A stretch of 14,871 nucleotides of DNA. Source: Nephromyces sp. MM_2019 (lineage: Eukaryota; Apicomplexa; Aconoidasida; Nephromycida). Under the pieces are notes generated by a model. The model was not told the origin of the DNA and made no database searches. It was given only the letters and a program-made list of their open reading frames with translations. Position 1 is the stretch's first letter; every line of letters begins with the position of its first letter. A program made the translations under genes and the position numbers. The stretch spans positions 1 through 14,871 of the forward strand of contig JADHZB010001690.1 of the NCBI GenBank assembly GCA_015657535.1, given 5' to 3'. Shown here one piece after another: positions 1 to 7,900 of this stretch.

Positions 1-210
1 TTTTTTTTCTTTATTTTTTCTTGTGATTTTTTCAAATTTTTCAAAGGTCTTTAGGATTTACAGTGGATCCTCCATTAATCTTTGTTTTTTTCATTTTTTG
101 TTTGGTTTTTAGGGCTTTTTGTACAAAATTCAACCTTAAAGCAGCAGCTTATTCTATTTAAATAGAGATTAACAAATAAGAAAAAAATTGATATGCCTAT
201 AATACGTTGA

Positions 211-254
211 AGAAATTGTTTGAATTTATTAATAACAAAAATCAAACAATTTCT
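211..254. repeat. Inverted repeat, 13-bp arms, 18-nt loop
   Basis: The arm at 211-223 (AGAAATTGTTTGA) is the exact reverse complement of 242-254 (TCAAACAATTTCT), separated by an AT-rich 18-nt loop. It lies 14 bp to the left of the perfect palindrome at 269-306. Confidence 0.85.
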
Positions 255-268
255 CAAAAAACCCTTTA

Positions 269-306
269 GTGATTGTCTGTTTAAAAGCTTTTAAACAGAC
301 AATCAC
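269..306. repeat. Perfect 38-bp palindrome with no loop
   Basis: The left half 269-287 and the right half 288-306 are exact reverse complements, centred on AAAAGCTTTT with no spacer. The next outward pair (268 and 307, A/A) does not match, so the symmetry ends sharply. It could extrude as a cruciform or fold as a hairpin in RNA. No open reading frame or known element type explains it. Confidence 0.95.
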
Positions 307-626
307 AGTGTTTACCAAAAAAATCCTTCATTTTCTCGCATTTTTGTTTTAAATAGAAGAAGTGAAAAACATCCAAAACTTCAAAGATTTCTTGCTTTTT
401 TGCAAATTTCCTTGAATTTCGCAATAAATTTATCCTATACATGCAGTGCAGATAAATATGCTTTGTGTGTCTGTGAAAAGCTTTTGATACTCAAGTTTCA
501 TCGCCTTTTTTTGTTTACCATGAATAGGTAGCTGCTTTCCTACAAAAATTCTCTTTTTTTTTGGGAAGTATTTGGATAAAATGTGATGAATTTACATTTT
601 GTTTTTAATTTACATCAGTCACTTTT

Positions 627-1068
627 GAAGAGGAAGAAGAAGAAGTGGAAGAGGAAGAAGAAGAAGAAGAAGTGGGAGAAGAAGAAGAAGAAGAGCCAAA
701 GAAAGGGAGAAGAAGATGAGGAAGAAGAAGAAGAAGAAGAGGAAGAAGAAGAGGAAGAGGAAGAGGAAGAAGAAGAAGAGCCAAAGAAAGGGAGAAGAAG
801 AAGAGGAAGAAGAAGAAGAGGAAGAAGAAGAGGAAGAAGAAGAGGAAGAAGAAGAGGAAGAGGAAGAGTAAGAGGAAGAAGAAGAAGAAGAGGAAGAGGA
901 AGAAGAGGAAGAAGAAGAGCCAAAGAAAGAGGAAGAAGATGAAGAAAAAGAATAATAATAATAATAGAAAGAAGAAGAGCCAAAGAAAGAGGAAGAAGAT
1001 GAAGTTGAGAACTAAGGAGGAGAATAAGAGCAAAAAGAAAAAGAGGAAGAAGAGCAAAAAGAAGAAGA
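627..1068. repeat. Polypurine (GAA/GAG) tract of about 440 bp
   Basis: The + strand is almost pure A/G, mostly GAAGAAGAG units, broken by a few pyrimidines. A longer module containing AGAGCCAAAGAAAG recurs near 691, 778, 917 and 976. The last two copies are followed by the same GAGGAAGAAGATGAAG sequence, so the array grew partly by duplicating higher-order units. A short (AAT)n run at about 951-965 interrupts it. Reading frames through it give runs of Glu, Lys/Arg-Gly or, on the - strand, Leu/Phe. These are composition artefacts, not genes. It ends about 40 bp before the splice acceptor of the transporter exon at 1109. Confidence 0.92.
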
Positions 1069-1108
1069 CTTTCACATTTTCTTTTCAAATTTCTACACAC
1101 TTCTTTAG

Positions 1109-1315
1109 GAAATTTAGACTGCTTTCTATGGATAGTATCCTTCACAGTTACCTTCACTATGGGAGCTATAGCTGGAATCCTCACTTCCATTGCGCTGTCG
1201 CTTCTTTGGCTGATAAAGAACGCTTCACGTCCTTCCACTTGCTTGCTTGGTCAGCTTCCAAATACTAATCTTTATCGCAATATTAAGCGATTTCCTTTAG
1301 CTAAAGAAATACCAG
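1109..1315 (+). CDS. Transporter exon: last membrane helices and STAS linker
   Basis: The acceptor is TTCTTTAG before 1109 and the donor is the consensus GTGAGT at 1316, in phase 1. The peptide runs LDCFLWIVSFTVTFTMGA, then AIAGILTSIALSLLWLI, two strongly hydrophobic segments as in the last helices of SulP proteins. A linker of the form RPSTCLLGQLPNTNLYRNI follows, then RFPLAKEIPG. This matches the SLC26 pattern of a Tyr-Arg-x-Ile and Pro-Gly stretch leading into STAS strand 1. Confidence 0.93.
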
Positions 1316-4300
1316 GTGAGTGTGAGAAATTTTGTGTGTGAATTGAAAGAAAATGTGCTTGTATCTGGGCTAGATTTAAGCTATGACAAATCTAAAAACC
1401 ACTGAATGCCTGTTGTTTCTTGATAGAAATATAAGTAGAATCTGATGCTTTTGATGAATTAATCGTGAATAAACTAAGTTATTGAAATTTTGGTTTGAAA
1501 CTGACTGTTGATCTCTCCTATTCATACTTGAGATACAGGCATTACTCTTGCACACGCTGTGTACCTACACCAGTCATACAAGCATGCTGTGAATCTGCTG
1601 CAGTCACGCACACATACTGTGAATCTTAGCTAGCCAATCACATATGCTGTGAACCTACGCTAGTCACACACGCACGTTTAACACACACACACTATATTCA
1701 CACACTATATTCACACACACGCTCCACACACGCACTCCATACCCACACTATACTCGCACACACCTGCCTTTATTGAAGATACCACACATAGCACGAATCT
1801 CCAACAAATTTTCCCTTTTTTTGACTTATTTACAGTAATTTTTTGAGTTTTTTCTGCAAAATTTAAACCTTTTCTTTCTTAAAGTAGCCGGAACTCACAC
1901 ACACGCTTGTGTTGCACTCAAGGAAGATGTTTTTTACTTCTTCTAATTGACTAGGAATCCTCTTTATAACACGTTTGTTCTCTTTGAATTTTTTGCAAAA
2001 AACCCCAGGAATCAAGATTTTCCGGTTTGATGCTTCGGTAAACTTTTCGAATTCATCATTTTTCTTCAACAAAATAAAGAATTTACCCCTGGAAAATTGC
2101 AGAATTTTCATTGTGGAAGGCTCATCAATCAATTGTTTAGATATTACTGCAGTTTCGATGTTTCAGGTAGTTGAATTTTTGCGGAAAAACGTCTTTAAAT
2201 TTGCTTTTTTGGAGGATTTTGGGATGAAAATCGACTTTTTTTGAAGCAAATAAAGCAGAGTATTAGCATGACACATAGAGATGAAGTAAAGCTGTTTTTT
2301 GGATGATTTTCCTTGTTTTTCAGCGTGCGGAATATACTTTTTTATGATTATCTTTTGTGTGTATATTAGGGAGTTGGGTGAGAATGCTTTTAGTGTGTTG
2401 CAGGTTTGACTCTAATGTGTGTGTGGGAACAAACCTTGAGAATTTACTAGTTGTAAGCGTGTATGTGTATCTTTTAATGATAATTTTGAAAATTTGAGTG
2501 TTTGCAGTCTCAATGGTGTAGTTGCAGCTTTAAATTTATATCATTAAAGTCGCTTCTTTATTGGTTTTGGGTGTGAGGTTCATCGGTGTGTGCGTGCGTG
2601 TGTGTTGCTTTCATCTCTCATCATGTGTGTGTGTGTGTGTGTGTTTGTGTGTGTGTGATTCTTTCATCTCTCATCATGTGTATGTGTGTGCGTGTGTGTG
2701 CGTGTGTGTGCGTGTGTGTTTCTTTCATCTCTCATCATGTGTGCGTGTGTGTGCGTGTGTGTGCGTGTGTGTGCGTGTGTGTTTCTTTCATCTCTCATCA
2801 TGTGTGTGTGTGTGCGCGTGTGTGTGTGCGTGTGTGTTTCTTTCATCTCTCATCATGTGTGTGTGTGTGCGTGTGTGTGCGTGTGTGTTTCTTTCATCTC
2901 TTATCATGTGTGTGTGTGTGCGTGTGTGTTTCTTTCATCTCTCATCATCATGTGTGTGTGTGTGCGTGTGTGTTTCTTTCAACTCTCATCATCATGTGTG
3001 TGTGTGTGCGCGTGTGTTTCTTTCATCTCTTATCATCATGTGTGTGTGTGTGTGTGTGCGTGTGTGTGCGTGTGTGTTTCTTTCATCTCTCATCATGTGT
3101 GTGTGTGTGTGCGTGTGTGTTTCTTTCATCTCTCATCATCATGTGTGTGTGTGTGCGTGTGTGTGTGTGTGTGCGTGTGTGTGCGTGTGTGTTTCTTTCA
3201 TCTCTTATCATGTGTGTGTGTGTGCGTGTGTGTGTGTGTGCGTGTGTCTATTTATTTTAGCCTATCCTTAAGCGATCCAGCCAGCCTGCCAATTTCTTAA
3301 TATAATTTCTTGCTAATTTGCAAGTATCAATCAAACTTGCTGCTCTTCACCTCTCTCTGTTGCGTGTATTGTATGCATAATAGATTAAATCGAGAAATCC
3401 TCATTAAAAGGCAATTACTTTACTGTTTTATGGTCTGCTTCTTCATTCAGAAAATCTTAATAAAATTGCAGTTTCTGTGCTTAAAAAACGTTAAAAATTT
3501 CACACTTTTTCCATAATTTCTATCAATTTTAGAGACTTGATAGTCTTCTGAAGGCGAAAGACATAGTGCTGCTATTTGCTAATTGGAAGGGTAATATGAG
3601 AGATTTTCTTGAGCGTGCAAACTTTCATAGCACAGTGCCTTTAAATCGGTAAGAAGATGGGGTTTTTTTGAAGCAAAACGCTTGAATTTGTTGTATATAA
3701 TATTCATGAAGATTCGCTAAAAAATCGACTCTCTTTTTAACCAATTTTTTTTTTTTTTTGTGTGTTAATGCGAGTGAATAATAGGTGTTTATGAGAATTT
3801 ATTTATAGAAAATTGTGATATATTTAGAGTTGGAAAAAGGCATTTTGGGATGACTTGTTTTATTGTTTAAGCTGGGAAAATGTGTGTTTTTTGTGAGGTT
3901 TTTTGCCGTTTTTGGATGTGTTTTTCTAGTTTTTTCTCTTTTTTTTTTTTTTGTATTTTTCCTCAAGTTTTTTCAGTTGCATGTTTTCTCTTTGGCTTTC
4001 TCCAATGCTTTTTTTGTTATTTTCAAAATCTGATTTTCATTTTTAATGGCAAAATGCTTACTTTTTCACTTTTATAGATGCTTTTTAAGCCTTCATGACG
4101 CAGTCTGCTGGTCTAAAAGCTTCCTTGCTGAAGAAGCAAACAAATATAGCCTTTTACCAACCGGTTAGGATTGTTTGTCTCTACAAAATGTTTTTTTTAA
4201 ATCATTAAAAATGTTTATAAAAGCAAAAATTACAACTTTTTATTGCATTAAAGTCGAAAATTCTACCAAAAAATCCAAAAAAATTTCCTCAAAATCTTCA

Positions 4301-4992
4301 GATCCTGATAGCAGCAACAAGCTTATTTTACGGCTAAATTGCAAAAATGAAGAAGCCACAGAAGCTCTCAAATCATTAAATAATTCTGCAAAAGAAACAG
4401 CAAAAACTCCTCAAAAAACGAATGCGTTCAACACAAGGTCAGTTTCTTAAAAAGCACTTTGCAAAATTCATAAAAATGTGCGAAAAGATGAAAAATGAAT
4501 TTTTTTCGTTAAAATCTCTTAATTTTTTGTAGCTTTTCTCTTCTTTTTGCTTGAAACTCATTTGTTATTATTGCTGATAGCTCAAGCTTGTTTGTGTGAT
4601 TTGTGGCTTCTTACTCCTCCAAAACTCGAGTTTTTCCTCTTTAAAAATGATTTTTTTTCGTTAAAATCTCCGAATTTACTCCTGCAAATTATAGGAACGA
4701 AAGAGTGCAATCAGAGAGTTTGGAGAAAAAACCTTCATTCTGCAACAATTGTGGGAAGGAGGGTAATATTTATTCCGAAATTGAAGTTTGCGAAAATATT
4801 TTAGGTATGAAGAAAGTTACAAAATGGTTTTTTTGGAGGAATGAAGATGAAATAAAATTTATTTTAAAGCTGCACTTTTTAGTGATTTAAGCAACTCTTA
4901 CGAGCTTAGAAATACCTTTTGTAGAGGCGCAAGTATATACTTACGTATCAGACGAATCAAAAGGAGAAAGCAGGCTCATTCGATATGTTTAA
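1109..4992 (+). CDS. SulP/SLC26-family anion transporter, C-terminal part (7 exons)
   Basis: Members of this family move sulfate and other anions (chloride, bicarbonate, oxalate) across a membrane. They have a multi-helix transport core followed by a cytoplasmic STAS domain. Seven exons (1109-1315, 2009-2166, 3533-3648, 4078-4163, 4254-4437, 4695-4804, 4910-4992) join without any frame break to 313 residues and a TAA stop. Residues 1-38 hold the last hydrophobic helices. Residues about 45-155 are the STAS domain, with the typical linker LLGQLPNTNLYRNI, then IPGIKIFRFDASVNFSN, VEGSSINCLDITAVSMFQ, LLFANWKGNMRDFLERA and CFLSLHDAV. The remaining 155 or so residues are a Lys/Ser-rich tail ending in RLIRYV. 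The 5' exons with most of the transport core are outside the window. The substrate cannot be told from this part. Family identity is firm. The last three exons depend on my splice choices, and the gene could instead stop at 4166-4168 (TAG just after exon 4) or 4448-4450. Confidence 0.9.
1557..1676. repeat. 30-bp minisatellite, four degenerate copies
   Basis: CTGTG recurs at exactly 1557, 1587, 1617 and 1647, each followed by a diverged version of CTGTGAAYCT...CAGTCACRCACA. The constant 30-bp spacing shows tandem duplication followed by substitution. It sits in the first complete transporter intron (1316-2008) and leads into a CA-rich run up to about 1770. Confidence 0.85.
2009..2166 (+). CDS. 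Transporter exon: first half of STAS domain
   Basis: The acceptor is ACCCCAG before 2009. The first two bases complete a Gly codon with the previous exon. The exon reads IKIFRFDASVNFSNSSFF, KIKNLPLENCRIFIVEG, SSINCLDITAVSMFQ. IKIFRFDASVNF is STAS strand 1 and 2, and LDITAV is the equivalent of the conserved D-x-x-A loop (DSTAL-like). The residue at the phosphorylatable Ser position of anti-sigma antagonists is Ile here, as is common in transporters. The donor is GTAGTT at 2167, phase 0. Reading on into the intron stays open to 2244 but gives Phe/Lys-rich intron-like sequence. Confidence 0.92.
2583..3247. repeat. Compound GT satellite with 12 TTTCTTTCATCTCTCATCATG units
   Basis: Blocks of (TG)n with regular CG interruptions alternate with a 21-24 bp pyrimidine-rich unit. 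The unit occurs 12 times, near 2608, 2660, 2719, 2781, 2836, 2888, 2929, 2971, 3016, 3076, 3119 and 3190. Variants are CTC or CTT before ATCATG and one or two extra ATC triplets. Spacing is 40-70 bp and varies with the length of the TG block. All three + frames are open because neither component contains stop codons, so the long Cys/Val-rich frames are not genes. It lies in the 2167-3532 intron of the transporter. Confidence 0.93.
3533..3648 (+). CDS. Transporter exon: middle of STAS domain
   Basis: The acceptor is CAATTTTAG before 3533 and the donor is GTAAGA at 3649, phase 2. The exon encodes RLDSLLKAKDIVLLFANWKG then NMRDFLERANFHSTVPLN. A helix (LDSLLKAK) followed by a strand (IVLLFAN) and a helix starting xxRDFLERA is the canonical order of STAS strand 4 and helix 4 in SLC26 proteins. 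Confidence 0.92.
4078..4163 (+). CDS. Transporter exon: end of STAS domain
   Basis: The acceptor is CACTTTTATAG before 4078, and its first base completes an Arg codon. The peptide is CFLSLHDAVCWSKSFLAEE then ANKYSLLPT. FLSLHDAV is the highly conserved last helix of SLC26 STAS domains (FxxVHDAV). The donor is inferred as GTTAGG at 4164, phase 1, a weak site. If it is not used, the protein ends with a TAG at 4166-4168. Confidence 0.85.
4254..4437 (+). CDS. Transporter exon: Lys/Ser-rich cytoplasmic tail
   Basis: The acceptor is GCATTAAAG before 4254 and the donor is GTCAGT at 4438, phase 2. The peptide begins VENSTKKSKKISSKSSDPD and continues ILRLNCKNEEATEALKSLNN to TPQKTNAFNTR. It is polar and rich in Lys, Ser, Asn and Glu, with no hydrophobic segment, so it is probably a flexible tail beyond STAS. 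Phase matches both neighbours, which supports the call. An unspliced stop is also available at 4448-4450. Confidence 0.6.
4695..4804 (+). CDS. Transporter exon: tail with CxxC pair
   Basis: The acceptor is AATTATAG before 4695 and the donor is GTATGA at 4805, phase 1. It encodes NERVQSESLEKKPSFCNNCG then KEGNIYSEIEVCENIL. CNNCG resembles half of a zinc-binding knuckle, and a further Cys lies 12 residues on. I do not recognise a domain. Continuity of phase with 4254-4437 and 4910-4992 supports membership of the transporter gene. It could instead be an exon of a separate small gene. Confidence 0.5.
4910..4992 (+). CDS. Probable last exon of the transporter gene
   Basis: The acceptor is CGAGCTTAG before 4910, and its first two bases complete a Glu codon with the previous exon. 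It then reads IPFVEAQVYTYVSDESKGES and RLIRYV, followed by TAA at 4990-4992. The composition is protein-like compared with the AT-rich flanks. With this exon, the seven-exon total is an exact multiple of three. No stronger downstream donor was found in the frame. Confidence 0.5.
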
Positions 4993-5340
4993 AAACTTAC
5001 AAAAAGTCGTAAAATTATTTGAAAATTGTAAATTTCTAGGTTTTTGCATTGCAAAAAATGCGATTTATTGAAGAATTTAATGCTTTTTCTGAGGTTTAGC
5101 AAGGCATTTCTACAAAAAAGGAGAGAGTCGATTTAGCTCGAAAAATGTTGATTTTTTTAACTGCAAAAACTATATTTTTTGAAGTGAGTTAGAAGAAGAG
5201 AAACAAACGCAGTATAACATGAAAAGCGACTGAATTCTGGAAGTTTTTGCGATTTTTAAAGGCTTTTGTTGTGGCACTTCATTGGGGAAATAGTTGAAGT
5301 TTTGGACGTTTATGAAGAGAGAAAAGCTGATTTTTTTTTT
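4993..5340. other. AT-rich spacer, nothing recognised
   Basis: No frame longer than about 40 codons, no splice-bounded protein-like stretch and no repeat array were seen between the transporter stop and the 57-bp repeat. It may carry the transporter 3' end, but no distinctive polyadenylation context stands out in such AT-rich DNA. Confidence 0.5.
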
Positions 5341-5595
5341 TGCTAAATGAAGAGGAAAAAGATCAGAATTTGGAAGCGTTTTGTTTCTATTGATTTGTGC
5401 TAAATGAAGAGGAAAAAGATCAGAATTTGGAAGCGTTTTGTTTCTATTGATTTGTGCTAAATGANGAGGAAAAAGATCAGAATTTGGAAGCGTTTTGTTT
5501 CTATTGATTTGTGCTAAATGAGGAGGAAAAAGATCAGAATTTGGAAGCGTTTTGTTTCTATTGATTTGTGCTAAATGAGGAGGAAAAGGATTAGG
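5341..5595. repeat. 57-bp tandem repeat, four full copies and a partial fifth
   Basis: TGCTAAATGA recurs at 5341, 5398, 5455, 5512 and 5569, an exact 57-bp period. The copies are nearly identical. The main difference is AAG in the first two and AGG in the last two at the same site, and the window's only N (5465) is exactly at that site in copy 3. The fifth copy diverges after about 25 bp. The period is a multiple of three, but every copy carries a stop in each + frame, so it is unlikely to be a coding repeat. Confidence 0.95.
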
Positions 5596-5707
5596 TTTTA
5601 CCCAATTTTCACCTCTTTTTTCACTGATTTCTACGAATTGAAGATTAAAGCCAAATTAAAGCATCTTCCAAGCCAAAAAACCTCCTTTTCATCTCTTTTT
5701 CACACAG

Positions 5708-5860
5708 AAAACCGCAGTATTCCATTCGGTAGAAATGATGAGCCTTTTGAAAACCATGTCTGCGATGCAAGAATTTTTCTGTGGGATGGTTTGAGCTGTA
5801 CTTCTCCACGCTTTCATTACGTTAAAGAAGTAAATGGAAGAGGAAAGGAATTGTTATGGG
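5708..5860 (+). CDS. Candidate exon of an unrecognised gene
   Basis: An excellent acceptor (pyrimidine tract, then TTTTTCACACAG) precedes 5708. The frame then reads ENRSIPFGRNDEPFENHVCD, ARIFLWDGLSCTSPRFHYVK, EVNGRGKELLW. Residue composition is balanced and unlike the Phe/Lys-rich reading of nearby non-coding DNA. Possible ends are GTAAAT at 5830, GTACCA at 5861, or the TGA at 5878-5880. I do not recognise the family. A competing frame from the same acceptor (KTAVFHSVEMMSLLKTM...) is open for only 28 codons. It may belong to the same gene as the exons at 7767-9602, but nothing proves that. Confidence 0.4.
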
Positions 5861-5880
5861 GTACCATGAAAATGCGATGA

Positions 5881-6654
5881 AAGTTATAATGTTTTCAGAG
5901 CAAATTTTGGAGTTCTTATTGTGGCCATTTTTCTTTTTTAAAGTGTCTTTTTTTTTTTTTGTGAGCACATTGCTGTCTCCTTATGTGCTAGCTGCTTTTA
6001 AAGGCTTTATGCCTATGTGTGTCCGAAGTTTCATGCCTGTGTGTACGCAAAGTTTTATGCCTATATGTGTGCTTTTTTAAACCATTTAAGCTTGTTTTTC
6101 TGCTATTTTTACACTTTTCAAGCATGTGTAGTATGTGCGTTTCTTTCTTTTTTTTGGTAACTAAATTTTCCAGTTACTCTGGTTGTATAATTAAAAATAT
6201 AAATCCACATTGAATGTAAATTAAATTCTCATTTAAATGAAGTTTTCTGTATATTCTCATCTTTGAAAGGCCACATTTTTCAAAAATTTTGAATATTTGT
6301 AATTTGAAAAAGATTTCAGTTTTATGCCTTTAAGACGAGAATTTACGCAAAAAAATTGAAATTTTGACATTTTTTTCAGGTTTTGAGTAGTTTTGCTAGG
6401 CATTTTGAGGATTTTATGCGTGTAATTAAGTAATATAATGAAGTGTGAAGAAGTGTGTACTTCATTTAGAAGAAATGAGATGAAACTGTAAATTTAAAGA
6501 GGAATTTATCTTATGGAAAAATATGCTGAAATCAAAGAAAATACGAGTTTCTTGATGATGAAGCAGTTTTTTTTTTTAAAGTACTTAATATTGTCTTTAT
6601 TAAGAGATTGTATGTTTTTCTGAGGATATTATTTGATTTTAGATAGACTAATTT
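5881..6654. other. AT-rich stretch without recognised gene
   Basis: Apart from the 24-bp repeat, I see poly-T runs and short frames only. It is likely an intron or intergenic DNA. No RNA gene or inverted repeat of note was found. Confidence 0.5.
6004..6077 (+). repeat. 24-bp tandem repeat, three copies, frame-preserving
   Basis: ATGCC recurs at 6009, 6033 and 6057, an exact 24-bp period. The unit is TTTATGCCTRTGTGTGTNCG followed by AAAG. One frame gives an eight-residue repeat FMPMCVRS / FMPVCTQS / FMPICVLF within an open frame from about 5856 to 6080. The differences between copies are mostly conservative, but the surrounding frame is Phe-rich and looks non-coding. Confidence 0.7.
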
Positions 6655-6836
6655 ACGTGTGTGTGTTTGTGTGTGTCGCTTGTGCATAAATGTGTGTCTA
6701 GTCAGTTTCTCTTGGTGTCTTGTAATTTGTGTTTGTGTGTGTGTGTGTGTGTGTGTGGGTGTGGGTGTGTGTGTGTGTGTGTGGGTGTGGGTGTGGGTGT
6801 GTGTGTGTGTGTGTGGGTGTGTGTGGGTGTGGGTGT

Positions 6837-6877
<41 letters not shown>

Positions 6878-7005
6878 TGTGTGTTTTTGTGTGTGTTTGT
6901 GTGTGTGTGTGTGCGTGTGTGCGTGTGTGTGTATGTGTTTGTGTGTATTTGTTTGTGTGTATGTGTGTGTGTGTGTGGGTGTGTGTGTGTGACTGTTTCT
7001 ATCTG
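6655..7005. repeat. Long GT microsatellite with GGGTGT and TTTGTG variants
   Basis: About 350 bp of TG dinucleotides. The middle part (about 6755-6835) is interspersed with GGGTGTGGGTGT. The right part is interspersed with TTTGTG. All + frames are open through it and read Cys/Val/Gly, so they are not genes. A short complementary (CA)n run lies about 100 bp downstream at 7106-7122. Confidence 0.95.
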
Positions 7006-7766
7006 TGTTTGTTAGCTTCTGCTCCTTTTTTTATAATCCAATTTCTGTTTTTGTGCTCGTGTGTTTCTTTGTTTCTATATATGTTAATATATATCAAAGA
7101 AACCCGCACACACACACACAGAAACACACAGAGAGAAGTGCGCATCAATTTTAAATCCACCAAACACAAGCAAGCGCCCCACTAGGTGTTTTTCTTCACA
7201 TCAAACACCAGTATGCATATTTTGGTATGCCTCTCTACATATCTAACCAACACACACACTTCATTTCTGGTAATAATTGTAAGCATCCCAAAAAATGCAT
7301 CACAGCAGCTTTCCACTCCGCTGCTGATTTTTTGATGAATTTTTCAGCCAAGATGAGGATGATAACTTTTTCACAATTTTTTTTCGTCTATAAATCATGA
7401 ATTTTGCTGGTTTTTGCGAAAGGTTTGATGTTTGATCGCTTAAAACAACTTTTTTCTTTTAAAAGCTTTGATTTTCGCTGGTTAACCAGCATTTCTTCAA
7501 TCCTGAAGATTAAAAATGGGGAAAATCGACTTTTTTTGAAGCCATGAAGTATTTGATGAAGATGTATATTATGCGAGTTGTTTAGTGATTTTAAATGCTT
7601 TGATTGTAGCAATTATATAATGATATTTTTGCTCAAATCAACGAAGTTTGATGGTGAGCTTCAAAAGGAGTGTATTGTATATGTATTTTTGTGTGTTTTT
7701 TAAAGTTTGAACTCTAATAGACTCTTTAGTATGATGTGAATTTGATAAATTTGGATGGATAAAAAG
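7006..7766. other. AT-rich stretch without convincing exon
   Basis: Contains the CA run at 7106-7122, a perfect 14-bp palindrome GCTGGTTAACCAGC at 7477-7490, and a 22-bp motif at 7521-7542 shared with 2226-2247. A - strand frame at 7388-7612 is open for 74 codons but Lys/Ser/Phe-biased, with no recognised motif. Confidence 0.5.
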
Positions 7767-7856
7767 TTGGTGGTGTGAACTACACAATCTGAAAGAGGAG
7801 GTGTACGTACAGGTCGAAGATGCATTTTTGGAGGAAATTTATCGAGAATATTTCGT
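7767..7856 (+). CDS. Candidate exon of an unrecognised gene
   Basis: The frame reads WWCELHNLKEEVYVQVEDAF then LEEIYREYFV, an amphipathic, acidic, protein-like stretch. It is open back to a TGA at 7732-7734, giving EFDKFGWIKS before the Trp pair. The left border is unclear, because the only AG before the conserved-looking part (7765-7766) lacks a pyrimidine tract. A donor inside the GTGTGTGCG run (7857) would leave phase 2, which fits the next candidate exon. Confidence 0.33.
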
Positions 7857-7900
7857 GTGTGTGCGTGTGTGATGATGGGATATTTATGATCAAATTTTAG

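Larger units (their letters stand above)
1..1108. other. AT-rich non-coding stretch, probable intron of the transporter gene
   Basis: No reading frame here resembles a transporter segment or any known protein. The exon that starts at 1109 needs one base carried over from an upstream exon. No convincing coding donor is visible before it, so the preceding exon is probably to the left of the window. The stretch holds two inverted repeats (211-254 and 269-306) and a polypurine tract (627-1068), listed separately. Assignment as an intron is an inference from the exon phase. Confidence 0.6.

Noticed and set aside
605..1238. Long open frames on both strands across the polypurine tract (Glu-, Lys-, Leu- or Ser-rich)
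   Set aside because: They exist because GAA/GAG and its complement contain few stops. The proteins are low-complexity, and the - strand frames overlap a confirmed transporter exon.
2561..3300. Three overlapping Cys/Val-rich open frames of about 200 codons
   Set aside because: All three frames are open through the GT compound repeat, and no frame has a preferred codon pattern. It lies in an intron of the transporter.
6659..7185. Cys/Val/Gly-rich open frames up to 174 codons
   Set aside because: Pure GT microsatellite translation.
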